From Robertmurraya siralis (GTDB lineage: Bacteria; Bacillota; Bacilli; Bacillales; Cytobacillaceae): DNA of 64,000 bases. The notes beneath the pieces were generated by a model. It saw only the letters and a program-made list of their open reading frames with translations, was not told the origin of the DNA and did not search any database. Position 1 is the first letter of the stretch. Each line of letters starts with the position of its first letter. Of the stretch, positions 37,871-45,357 are shown piece by piece. The stretch lies in contig NZ_SWLZ01000004.1 in assembly GCF_005502275.1 (NCBI RefSeq), positions 124,001 to 188,000 on the forward strand, read 5' to 3'. The position numbers and the translations under genes were made by a program.

Positions 37871-37964
37871 AAGTTTCTCCCCCTTATTGCACAATTAAGA
37901 TCGCTCCTTTAATATGTATTATCTGTACATATTAGTCACAATCTTTATTTTTTCCTCTATCTAA

Positions 37965-37992
37965 ATTATACCAAAATATCCTAAACTATCAA
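37965..37992 (-). promoter_or_regulatory. Promoter of the GNAT module
   Basis: -35 TTGATA (37987-37992), 16-base spacer, -10 TATAAT (37965-37970) on the minus strand. The stretch TGGTATAATTTAGATAG is identical to that at the Phd/Doc promoter. Upstream are spaced copies of TGTCAA that could be an operator. Confidence 0.65.
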
Positions 37993-38130
37993 TCTAAAAA
38001 TGTCAATAACTGTTCAGAACTGTCAAAACTTGTGCAGATTCAGTCAATACTATATGAAATTCTAGTAAAATCTTTTAATTCCTACTTTTTTCTTAAAAAT
38101 TCTGTTGAAAAGTATTTGTCATATATAAAC

Positions 38131-38166
38131 ACAAAAACTCACTCCATTAATTTGAAGTGAGTTTTT
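38131..38166. terminator. Bidirectional terminator upstream of the GNAT module
   Basis: AAAACTCACT and AGTGAGTTTT arms with A/T runs on both sides. It insulates the GNAT promoter from the upstream small RNA unit. Confidence 0.8.
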
Positions 38167-38189
38167 CTATCTACATATTAAGTTTTGGG

Positions 38190-38312
38190 TAATGAAAAAG
38201 ACCTCCAGCCACAAGAAAGGAGGTCTTTACAATCACTAAGGCAAGCTATGTATAAAAAACGCTCACCTTCTCAAACGATTCACTAGAGGTAAAACCTCTC
38301 TCATAACTATCT
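38190..38312 (-). ncRNA. Putative small RNA with near-consensus promoter and strong terminator
   Basis: Minus-strand promoter TTGACA (38342-38347), 17-base spacer, TATATT (38319-38324). The spacer contains the dyad CCGAA-A-TTCGG (38325-38335). About 120 bases downstream is a 10-bp terminator AAAGACCTCC/GGAGGTCTTT (38197-38228) with TTTTT. The only ORF is a 13-codon frame with poor Shine-Dalgarno. An internal stem AGAGGT/ACCTCT lies near the 5' end. It could be a regulatory RNA or a type I/III antitoxin RNA; no target was found. Confidence 0.55.
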
Positions 38313-38354
38313 GTAATAAATATACCGAAATTCGGACAATATGTCAACATTTAC

Positions 38355-38906
38355 CTAGACAATTATGCCAGATTTATTCATTGCATTTGATATATTGTCC
38401 ATAATTTTTCCTTTGATTCTTCCATGTCTTGAAGTAAAATCAATCCTCATTTTGCTAACACAAACGATTCGCAACACATTTGCCCATCTTGGAATTGCTG
38501 CCAAATCAAACACATGAGGAATCTCTACACAGTAATCCTTGTTTTTCTTTGAAGGTGGGATTTTCCCACTTGACAAAGGAAGAACAAAAATACTATTACC
38601 CGTTTCTTTTAATATCACTGCTGGATGATGTCCACCAAATTCATTGCCAACATTAAAACCAAAGTGTATCCAATGAACATAGGAACGTCTTATGAAATTC
38701 TCTTTTTCCTTTGGAATGGAAAACGTGTTTTCATTTCTAATTAAATCAGTTTTTAATGTTATCCATTCTAGGTAATTTTTAAGTTTCTTTTTCGAGTCTT
38801 CATCATGATTATATAGTTTATTTTTTATATCTTTTAAAGATTGTACCGAATTTCCATATGATATTTCTATAGGATCTATAAATTTCACTTCCTGTTGATC
38901 GCTCAT
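38355..38906 (-). CDS. PemK/MazF-like protein with N-terminal extension
   Basis: 183 residues. From about residue 72 'YVHWIHFGFNVGNEFGGHHP' then 'AVILKETGNSIFVLPLSSG' is the PemK/MazF ribonuclease core. The first 70 residues are a helical, charged extension. No antitoxin ORF lies upstream; the promoter (TGGTATAAT, TATAAT at 38933-38938) is only about 25 bases from the start. The extension may act as a built-in antitoxin, or the downstream RNA may control it. Confidence 0.6.
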   Translation of the reverse strand: MSDQQEVKFIDPIEISYGNSVQSLKDIKNKLYNHDEDSKKKLKNYLEWITLKTDLIRNENTFSIPKEKENFIRRSYVHWIHFGFNVGNEFGGHHPAVILKETGNSIFVLPLSSGKIPPSKKNKDYCVEIPHVFDLAAIPRWANVLRIVCVSKMRIDFTSRHGRIKGKIMDNISNAMNKSGIIV

Positions 38907-39047
38907 TCTTTCACCCCCAATCTTTCCCCATATTATACCATATTGAGAGTTTGATAGGAGGAAAGTTGTAGGAATTTGGTGAGATATGTAAGTCAGTTGT
39001 GTGATAAAAATTGTTGTTAAAGTGTTTTCTTGATATTGCCGTTATGA

Positions 39048-39085
39048 AAAAAAAGGGGGTGCCAGTTGTACGGACTGACACATTG
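39048..39085 (-). terminator. Terminator after the YomM-like gene
   Basis: The minus-strand stem TGTCAGT/ACTGGCA is followed by CCCCC and eight T. It separates the recombinase gene from the PemK-like gene. Confidence 0.75.
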
Positions 39086-39153
39086 AATGACAGTTCTTTT
39101 AGGTTGAAATTAAATCATATTTTATTTATATAATTATATAATTTGAATATATG

Positions 39154-40161
39154 TTAACTGAAAATCCCATTCTTTTCGTCTTCAAAATCTCTTAAATCAT
39201 AGATTGAAGTAGTCGAAATATCATTGTGATGGGCTATGAACTTAGATACCAGAGAAATATCTACACCATTTTCAAGATGATAAGTAATACAACTGTTTTT
39301 AAATATGTGAACATTAATTCTCCTACCTAAAATATTACTTAGAACTTCAGTGCAAAAGTTATCAGCCCAAGTTGATGACATCTGTCGAATTTCACCACCA
39401 TACTTTGTAGTGAAAATATTCTCGCTTTCGTAACCTCTAGATTCAATCCATTTCTTCCAATAGGGTAATACATCTAATGGAATCATATACTCTAATGGTT
39501 TACCGTCAACAGAAGAACCTTTACCTCTAACAATATGACTTAGCACATAGTTCTGACCATCTGGAATCTTATAATTAAGGATCTCGGTTTTGAATTGAAT
39601 AATTTCAGAACGTCTTGCTCCCACTAAAAATGCAGTACCTAACCATGCCATTCCTAGATAATTCTCATCAGATTCTAATACTTTCATCATTTCTTGGTAC
39701 TCATCGTATGTAACTTTTACTTTATCGTAAACTCTATTACGTGGAATTGCTGGCAAGCCCCTTGTAAAGTTTCTGAAGGTTTTGTAGTTTTTATCTTCAT
39801 CTGCCACTACGTTTTCAATATAATTACATAGGCTAGAAACAGTTGCTTTCTTTAAATTCATTCCACTTGATGACATTTTTCTATCATCTCTTAAATAACT
39901 TAAGTATCTTAAAAAGTCTCTTTTTGTAATTTTGTATAAAGGCTTATCATTCATAGATTGATAGATAAACCATCCAAATTGCCGTAAAGACGACTTATAT
40001 TGTTTCTTAGTTTGAGGACTATGAGATTGGACAGAAATAAATTCTTCAACTAAATTTCTATAATCATCATTTACTTGCTGCCACATTTCATCAGTAACAT
40101 CAGGTAATTTCTTTGCACGCTCTCTAAGCATATTCTTTTCAATCTTACTCATCTGTTTCAC
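39154..40161 (-). CDS. Tyrosine-recombinase-like protein (YomM-like)
   Basis: 335 residues with a SAM-like N-terminal core-binding domain ('SPQTKKQYKSSLRQFGWFI') and a catalytic-type domain. Present are the first arginine ('GARRSEI'), a lysine strand ('RGKGSS'), a histidine position ('AHHND') and a terminal tyrosine ('TTSIYDLRD'). The box II H-x-x-R appears as 'HIFK', with K for R. SPbeta carries the similar YomM in its tail region and the repressor MrpR with the same fold, so it may be a regulator or a weak recombinase rather than the integrase. Confidence 0.7.
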   Translation of the reverse strand: MKQMSKIEKNMLRERAKKLPDVTDEMWQQVNDDYRNLVEEFISVQSHSPQTKKQYKSSLRQFGWFIYQSMNDKPLYKITKRDFLRYLSYLRDDRKMSSSGMNLKKATVSSLCNYIENVVADEDKNYKTFRNFTRGLPAIPRNRVYDKVKVTYDEYQEMMKVLESDENYLGMAWLGTAFLVGARRSEIIQFKTEILNYKIPDGQNYVLSHIVRGKGSSVDGKPLEYMIPLDVLPYWKKWIESRGYESENIFTTKYGGEIRQMSSTWADNFCTEVLSNILGRRINVHIFKNSCITYHLENGVDISLVSKFIAHHNDISTTSIYDLRDFEDEKNGIFS

Positions 40162-40171
40162 CTCCTAGAAG

Positions 40172-41275
40172 TTATTCAATATTTAGTATAAATTTATTTA
40201 TGTAATTCAATATTTTTTCCAATCTTTCATACGCAAACTTTTCATTATAATCATAGAATGAAAAAATATCTTTGGTATTTTTAGACGTATTACAAGGTTT
40301 ACAAGAAGGTATTACATTCCCAAAAATGAAAAATCCACCTTCATTTAAAGGATGGATATGATCACAATGTAAATTTTGATTAAAAATTTCAAAATGTTTT
40401 TCTTGATTCATACCGCAATATGCGCAAGAATTATCAAAAATCGCAAAAATAGCCTCAATGTCTTCAATTGACAAATCATAGACAACTTGTTTTTCTATGC
40501 TCCTTCTTTTCTGTCTAGCAAGTCTAAGCCTTTCTTTTACTTCAGGTCTTTGATTATATTTCTGTCTCCTAGGTAGAGTACACTCCCTACACATTCCATT
40601 GCTTAAAAACTCATCTTCCAGTAATAATCTTCCGCATGGATTACAATATCTATATCCTTCAGGAATAAAACCTTTTAATACTTTATTTAAACGCTGAATT
40701 CCTGTTTTAAAACCCTTACACTTTTTACAAATTGTAGTACCATTAACTCTATCTTTTCGATTAAAATAGTATACTGGATCATCTGGATATTCAATATGGC
40801 AATTTGAGCAAATTTTGTAACCTTCTTTTCTTTTAATTTGATCGCAGGTATTTATTTTTGAAACTCCAAAGCCACTTTCTTTCTCCATGCATTCTTTGCA
40901 ATTGCTACTGAAGCCTGTTTTATTACATCTACCATTAGTCCTCTGAAAATATAAAATATTCAATGGTAAGATTCTATCGCATTTATTGCAGTAGTGAAAT
41001 CCATTTTCATTCAACTCTTTATTATAAGTTCTTCCCCATCCATATGAAGGAGCTCTTTCGCACAATTTACAATAGTGATGTAATTTTTTTCCTCCGGATG
41101 CAAAAAAATATGTATTTTCTGGAAGTTGTTTTCTACAATTACTGCAAATTCTAGTATTACCGTTCCAAAATTTCATTCTGAAACACTCCGTAATGTTTGA
41201 ATGTGTATAATCAAGAATTAATTTTCTAAAACCACTTTCATCATCAATTTCCCAATGATAAAATGTATCACACAA
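40172..41275 (-). CDS. HNH endonuclease with four zinc ribbons (homing type)
   Basis: 367 residues from TTG 41275 (GGAAGGTG upstream); the frame is open to 41386 but that part overlaps the leader structure. Four CxxC...CxxC ribbons come first ('CSNCRKQLPENTYFF', 'CNKCDRILPLNILYF', 'CSNCHIEYPDDPVYYF', 'CNPCGRLLLEDEFL'), then a basic linker and an HNH domain: 'CAYCGM', 'CDHIHPLNEGG', 'NVIPSCKPCNTSK'. The arrangement suits a free-standing homing endonuclease. It lies between the tail gene at 41423 and the YomM-like gene. Confidence 0.75.
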   Translation of the reverse strand: MCDTFYHWEIDDESGFRKLILDYTHSNITECFRMKFWNGNTRICSNCRKQLPENTYFFASGGKKLHHYCKLCERAPSYGWGRTYNKELNENGFHYCNKCDRILPLNILYFQRTNGRCNKTGFSSNCKECMEKESGFGVSKINTCDQIKRKEGYKICSNCHIEYPDDPVYYFNRKDRVNGTTICKKCKGFKTGIQRLNKVLKGFIPEGYRYCNPCGRLLLEDEFLSNGMCRECTLPRRQKYNQRPEVKERLRLARQKRRSIEKQVVYDLSIEDIEAIFAIFDNSCAYCGMNQEKHFEIFNQNLHCDHIHPLNEGGFFIFGNVIPSCKPCNTSKNTKDIFSFYDYNEKFAYERLEKILNYINKFILNIE

Positions 41276-41297
41276 ATTTACCACACCTTCCACTGTT

Positions 41298-41380
41298 ACC
41301 TTTCTAAGTACATAAAAAAAGAAACAGGCTTCTCCGAAAGGTGGGAGAAATACACGATGATCAGTCGTGTTACCTGTTTC
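41298..41380 (-). promoter_or_regulatory. Three-way-junction terminator leader of the HNH gene
   Basis: On the minus strand GAAACAGG (41321-41328 complement pair 41373-41380) closes a junction with two inner hairpins (ACACGA/TCGTGT and TTCTCC/GGAGAA), followed by T7 (41314-41320). The loop ACCTTTC (41336-41342) can pair with GAAAGGT (41298-41304) beyond the T-run, the same A-B-A'-T7-B' order as upstream of the other nuclease gene. Confidence 0.5.
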
Positions 41381-41422
41381 AATCAATCTAGTTTATTAAA
41401 CTAACGTTAATTTAATATTTAA

Positions 41423-41869
41423 TTATTCCACATTCAAACCTTGCCTTCTCAAGCCATCCTTCATCGCTCTCTCTAACTTGTTACTCTTGGATAATTCATC
41501 TCTTGTATTCTTCACAAACGGACGAGAACCAATTTCTTTATCAAGATTACGTTTATATCCCCATTCATAATCTTTACCTTCTTCTATTACCTTAACTATG
41601 TCTCTACCATTCTCATTTCTAGTATTTTCTACTACTAAAACATTCTCACCCTCCATAGACTTATCAATGGATTCATTAAGTTTTCCTGTTCTTTGATAGT
41701 GTGGAGTAGTGCCGTCAGTAGAGTAGGGAGTGTATGCTTCATATACGTCTCTTTCTATTCGCTGTTGCATAGTTTTTTTGACTTCGGAAAAAACTTCATT
41801 TTGTAAGGCACTGTTGATTTTACTGTTCAGATACTTCTCCAAACTCTTTAAATCGTCAAATGTTGCCAC
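41423..41869 (-). CDS. HK97 gp10-like tail-completion or minor tail protein
   Basis: 148 residues. The pattern of a helical N-terminus, 'RIERDVYEAYTPYSTDGTTP', 'YQRTGKLNESIDKS' and the late 'GSRPFVKNTRDELSK' resembles the gp10/neck-tail families ('Y.RTG.L..S' and 'RPF'). It lies directly after the tail chaperone gene. The exact role is uncertain. Confidence 0.6.
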   Translation of the reverse strand: MATFDDLKSLEKYLNSKINSALQNEVFSEVKKTMQQRIERDVYEAYTPYSTDGTTPHYQRTGKLNESIDKSMEGENVLVVENTRNENGRDIVKVIEEGKDYEWGYKRNLDKEIGSRPFVKNTRDELSKSNKLERAMKDGLRRQGLNVE

Positions 41870-41886
41870 TTATATATCAACTCCAT

Positions 41887-42432
41887 TTATACTTCTGGAA
41901 TTTGCTTTCTTTTTTTACTTAATTTTTCAATAACATCACGATTTTGTAACTCTAATTTTTCAAACTGTTCTTTTGCTGTTTTTTCCAAACTATTTAAAAA
42001 CAAGAGATTTCCTGTTTGTTTAGCTAAGAAATCAAATACTTTATGTATTTCCTTCTGTAAAAACACTTCGTCAGCGATAATATTAAAAAGACTCTTACCT
42101 TCGATTTCATGATCTATAAAGGCATTCATTTCTACTAGTTTGCCTTCGTAAGTATCAGCAGTAAGTTGAGATTTAAAATGTGTAAAATATTTAATACAAT
42201 GGAAAACAATAAATTTCATCAAAATATCTTGTTGAATTTCAAAATCCTGACCTTTAGATTGAAGTGTTTTTTGAATTTCAATAAGCATCTTTTCGATTTC
42301 AGTTTGAGGAAAGACAGGATAGAATGTGATAGTTGAACCGTCTTCGAGTTCAAACTTCTCTTTAACGTGGGTTTCTTTTGCTTTCTTTTTAACTTCCGAA
42401 AATTTAATATCAGTATTTTTTTTAACTGCCAT
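41887..42432 (-). CDS. Tail assembly chaperone (gpG-like)
   Basis: 181 residues, alpha-helical, 'ETHVKEKFELEDGSTITFYPVF' at the start and a long charged C-terminal coil. It is placed between the tail-tube genes and the tape measure, where siphophages encode the chaperone that coats the tape measure. No -1 slippery sequence for a gpGT product was identified. Confidence 0.6.
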   Translation of the reverse strand: MAVKKNTDIKFSEVKKKAKETHVKEKFELEDGSTITFYPVFPQTEIEKMLIEIQKTLQSKGQDFEIQQDILMKFIVFHCIKYFTHFKSQLTADTYEGKLVEMNAFIDHEIEGKSLFNIIADEVFLQKEIHKVFDFLAKQTGNLLFLNSLEKTAKEQFEKLELQNRDVIEKLSKKRKQIPEV

Positions 42433-42476
42433 TTTTTCTCCTCCTTTTTAGTTACAATAAAACCGTAGTTTTAATT

Positions 42477-42515
42477 AAAAAAGAGCAGGGGGGAGGGGCT
42501 AACCTTTTCCTGCTC
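42477..42515 (-). terminator. Terminator after the Ig-like tail gene
   Basis: The minus-strand GAGCAGG/CCTGCTC stem with a long loop is followed by six T and AATTAAAA. Confidence 0.8.
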
Positions 42516-42538
42516 AAAAAACTAAACTCGTATGTATT

Positions 42539-43243
42539 TTATTCGTCATTATCTGGTGGACTTTCAGGTGTCAACACAGTAACTAGACATGTGTCTGTTT
42601 TATCTCCATCATTAGTTCTAACTGTTATCGTTGCTTCGCCTTCACCAATTGCAGCAACATTTCCATTGTTGTCCACAGTAGCAATTTCCTCATTTGAACT
42701 TTCAAACACATATGACTTGTCGGTAGCATTACTTGGACTAACCGTAGCTATTAATTGAACTGTTTCATCAACATCCATAGTAATCTCATTAATGTCCAAA
42801 GTAACAGAAGTAACGGCAACAATAGGACTCATTACCTCAACATTAACTTCCTTTGATACACTAGGATCTGCAATAGAGAAAAATGTGATAGTGGTTTGAC
42901 CTTCAGCTAGACCTTCTAATTCATAGTTTCCATCAATTTTAACTATCGAATCATCATCAATTTCATAAGAAATTCTTGTGTCAGCAGTCGTTGGGAGAAT
43001 AGAAACATTGATAGGAAATTTTTCACCAACATCTAGAGTGACACTAGTTTCACTAACATTAATACTTTCAACTAATGAAAAGTCTGTAGTAACGATAACA
43101 GGAGATGACAAAGGACTTTCCTTTCCATTCGTTTCCATACTGACCTGAAATGAATATTCAGTATTCGGATTTAAATTATCAAAAGTGTATTGTTTTAACT
43201 TTGTAGTATCGACTTTAATTCCATCTTTATAAACGTTATACAA
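42539..43243 (-). CDS. Fibronectin III remainder plus two BIG2 Ig-like domains (tail-tube decoration)
   Basis: 234 residues from TTG 43243, with AAAGGAGG 8 bases upstream. It begins in the middle of a fibronectin III domain ('YNVYKDGIKV', 'YTFDNLNPNTEYSFQVS') whose first strands are encoded upstream in the +1 frame of the tail-tube gene. Two bacterial Ig-like (BIG2) domains follow: 'INVSETSVTLDVGEKFPI' and 'VTSVTLDINEITMDVDETV'. Such domains decorate tail tubes and bind cell-surface sugars weakly. See the findings for the double frame break. Confidence 0.75.
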   Translation of the reverse strand: MYNVYKDGIKVDTTKLKQYTFDNLNPNTEYSFQVSMETNGKESPLSSPVIVTTDFSLVESINVSETSVTLDVGEKFPINVSILPTTADTRISYEIDDDSIVKIDGNYELEGLAEGQTTITFFSIADPSVSKEVNVEVMSPIVAVTSVTLDINEITMDVDETVQLIATVSPSNATDKSYVFESSNEEIATVDNNGNVAAIGEGEATITVRTNDGDKTDTCLVTVLTPESPPDNDE

Positions 43244-43277
43244 TCTAATTTCCTCCTTTGAATATCCCCATATGTAA

Positions 43278-43347
43278 CTAAGTCCAAGATATGGTTACTG
43301 TGGTATCACTCTTGGAATCTACAGTTACATTTTGGGGTACATTAGGG
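43278..43347 (-). other. Programmed +1 frameshift site and frameshifted extension of the tail-tube gene
   Basis: The tail-tube ORF ends ACT CCC TAA. Slipping +1 on CCC gives PNVPQNVTVDSKSDTTV and then TISWT before TAG at 43278-43280. This is the start of a fibronectin III domain. CCC followed by a stop is the known +1 site of SPP1 gene 17.1, which yields a longer tail-tube isoform. Confidence 0.75.
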
Positions 43348-44097
43348 AGTTGTAGTGTCAGTGTTATCTCGTTCTACTTCAATAATACGACCGATACTTG
43401 TTGTATTCGGAGCAGCCATACATTCAAAGTTAACCTCTGGAGCAATAGCGTTTCCGTTTTCTAGAGCCATTTCAAATTCATCAGAAGGTACAACATGATC
43501 TAATTGAATATAGATGTCTTTTACAACGGCATTTGTATCAGGATCATAAGCAATCGTATGATATTCAAGTGTATATGCTTCAGCAAACTTCTCAGCATCC
43601 AATTCAACAATATCACCTGTAACTTCCTCTAGATAGATAACAGATACGTACTCACCTTCTTTTGCATGACCATCTGGAATTACTACTTTCCCAGATGCAG
43701 CTTCAACGTCTTTCAATTCACCTTTTGCATTACGTACTGTAACAGTAGTTACTGCAATATTTGAAATTGTAACTTCTAACTCACCATTTTCATTTTTAGT
43801 TACAGTTAAACCTTTTTCAGTTTTGTTAACTGTTGCTGTTCCATCTTTATCAATTTCAACGCCCTGAGTTAAAGAAAGAAACTCTTGGTCATAGAATGCA
43901 TTACGAAGTGTAGAAGTTACTTCTTTCTGTCCTTTCATGATCGCAAGTGGTTTATTTCCAATACCACCATAAATTTTTTCGTTGATTCCTAAAGTTTGGG
44001 AAATTGATGTTAATTGAGCTTCAGCAGTAACGAATTTATGACCATCTCTTTTTCTTTTCATTACTACGTCAGCAGTATCAATAACTAATAATTTCAT
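43342..44097 (-). CDS. Major tail (tube) protein
   Basis: 251 residues. 'MKLLVIDTADVVMKRKRDGHKFVTAEAQLTSIS' region (shown in part here) opens a beta-rich tube fold; the central 'KGQKEVTSTLRNAFYDQEFL' and 'NGNAIAPEVNFECMA' near the C-terminus fit siphophage tube proteins. A strong TAGGAGGAG precedes the ATG. The stop context CCC TAA allows a +1 frameshifted longer isoform. Confidence 0.8.
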   Translation of the reverse strand: MKLLVIDTADVVMKRKRDGHKFVTAEAQLTSISQTLGINEKIYGGIGNKPLAIMKGQKEVTSTLRNAFYDQEFLSLTQGVEIDKDGTATVNKTEKGLTVTKNENGELEVTISNIAVTTVTVRNAKGELKDVEAASGKVVIPDGHAKEGEYVSVIYLEEVTGDIVELDAEKFAEAYTLEYHTIAYDPDTNAVVKDIYIQLDHVVPSDEFEMALENGNAIAPEVNFECMAAPNTTSIGRIIEVERDNTDTTTP

Positions 44098-44124
44098 CTA
44101 TTCTCCTCCTAATTTTTTATAAAT

Positions 44125-44152
44125 AAAAAAATGAGTAGAAATAATCTACTCA
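44125..44152 (-). terminator. Stem-loop between connector gene and tail-tube gene
   Basis: ATGAGTAGA/TCTACTCACT arms overlapping the stop of the 238-residue gene; seven T follow on the minus strand. Confidence 0.75.
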
Positions 44153-44862
44153 CTAACTGCACTTGCTATTGACTTCTTAAACTCTCCATAGGACATTGCG
44201 TTTTTATCATCTTCAAACAGATTTATGTGCTTACTCCAACTTTCAATGTTGATTTTATCGGCTGATACTGTTGCGAATAATGTAGAAGTGTCATAGTTTT
44301 TAATATATGAAATTCTATAATAGGTCATATAAAGTTGGTATATTGTGAACTCGTTTATATCCATATACGAAAGTCCGTTATAACCCACTACACTAGAAAT
44401 AATATCAGCAAATTCAAGCTTTTCACTTTCTCTTGCTTTAACACGCTTACTTCTCTCAATAGCTCTTTGAATTTCAGGATTTGGATTAACTTCTTCTTCT
44501 TTCATGCAGTTTATTTCCATGATCAATTTGCGATAATAATTAAAGTTTTTTTCATTAAGACTGTTAATAACTTCTCTTGAATTAAATGATTTATTGAACA
44601 TTCTTATGTAAGCATGAGTTATATCAGGAATTCCCATTGCGATCTCAAATAAACTAGAATTATTTAATTCGTTTATTAATTCGTTCAAACTTCCATCTTT
44701 ATTTATTTCACTGTACTTATAAATAATTTGAGTTTTACTTAGAGATAAAACTTGCAAATCCATAAAATAATCTGGATACTCTTTAACTAATAAAAAACTA
44801 CATTCCCCGATATCAGTTTCAATAGGCAAACCAAGAATATAAAATTCACGCATGTTCTTCAT
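44146..44862 (-). CDS. Head-tail region protein, 238 residues
   Basis: Helical protein ('REFYILGLPIETDIGECSFL' at the start; 'MDINEFTIYQLYMTYYRISY' in the second half). The ATG overlaps the end of the preceding gene by 4 bases. It is placed between the tail-completion gene and the tail-tube gene. Family not recognised; a neck or chaperone role is possible. Confidence 0.6.
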   Translation of the reverse strand: MKNMREFYILGLPIETDIGECSFLLVKEYPDYFMDLQVLSLSKTQIIYKYSEINKDGSLNELINELNNSSLFEIAMGIPDITHAYIRMFNKSFNSREVINSLNEKNFNYYRKLIMEINCMKEEEVNPNPEIQRAIERSKRVKARESEKLEFADIISSVVGYNGLSYMDINEFTIYQLYMTYYRISYIKNYDTSTLFATVSADKINIESWSKHINLFEDDKNAMSYGEFKKSIASAVSE

Positions 44863-45353
44863 CGTTTAGTCACCGCAAATTCATACAGATGCCTATAGCC
44901 AATATAATTCACAGGAGATGAGATTTGATTGCCATGTATATATTCAATTTTACCCATGCCAGCCACTCTTTCATGAACAAGCAACTCATTAATTCTGTCA
45001 CTAATTCTCATAGATCTTAAATCCTTCTCAAAGTTATTGTGACAAAGAACATCGACAACTATTTCCTGATTAGCAACTTTAAAATTGCCATTCTGAGGAG
45101 TTCTTCTACCGGCATATAAATAAATCCTACATATTGGATCGTCAACTAAATCATCAGATTTTGAAACCAACAATATCCTTTTATCTCGGATACTCCAATC
45201 TTCATCCAATACCAACATATCCTCAAGAGATTTGTCCAATGGATCTTTAATATTATTTTTTATATTTTCAGGTGGATAATACAAAAGTCGAAGTAAAATT
45301 TCATCGTAACGAAAAACGGTAACAACTTTGCGCAAATTATTATACATACTCAT
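44859..45353 (-). CDS. Tail completion / terminator-like protein
   Basis: 164 residues from ATG 45353 (GGGGTGA upstream); the longer frame reaching 45380 lies inside the previous gene. The stretch 'NQEIVVDVLCHNNFEKDLRS' followed by 'MRISDRINELL' resembles siphophage tail-completion proteins. The gene is in the connector block before the tail tube. Confidence 0.6.
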   Translation of the reverse strand: MSMYNNLRKVVTVFRYDEILLRLLYYPPENIKNNIKDPLDKSLEDMLVLDEDWSIRDKRILLVSKSDDLVDDPICRIYLYAGRRTPQNGNFKVANQEIVVDVLCHNNFEKDLRSMRISDRINELLVHERVAGMGKIEYIHGNQISSPVNYIGYRHLYEFAVTKR

Positions 45354-45357
45354 AAAA

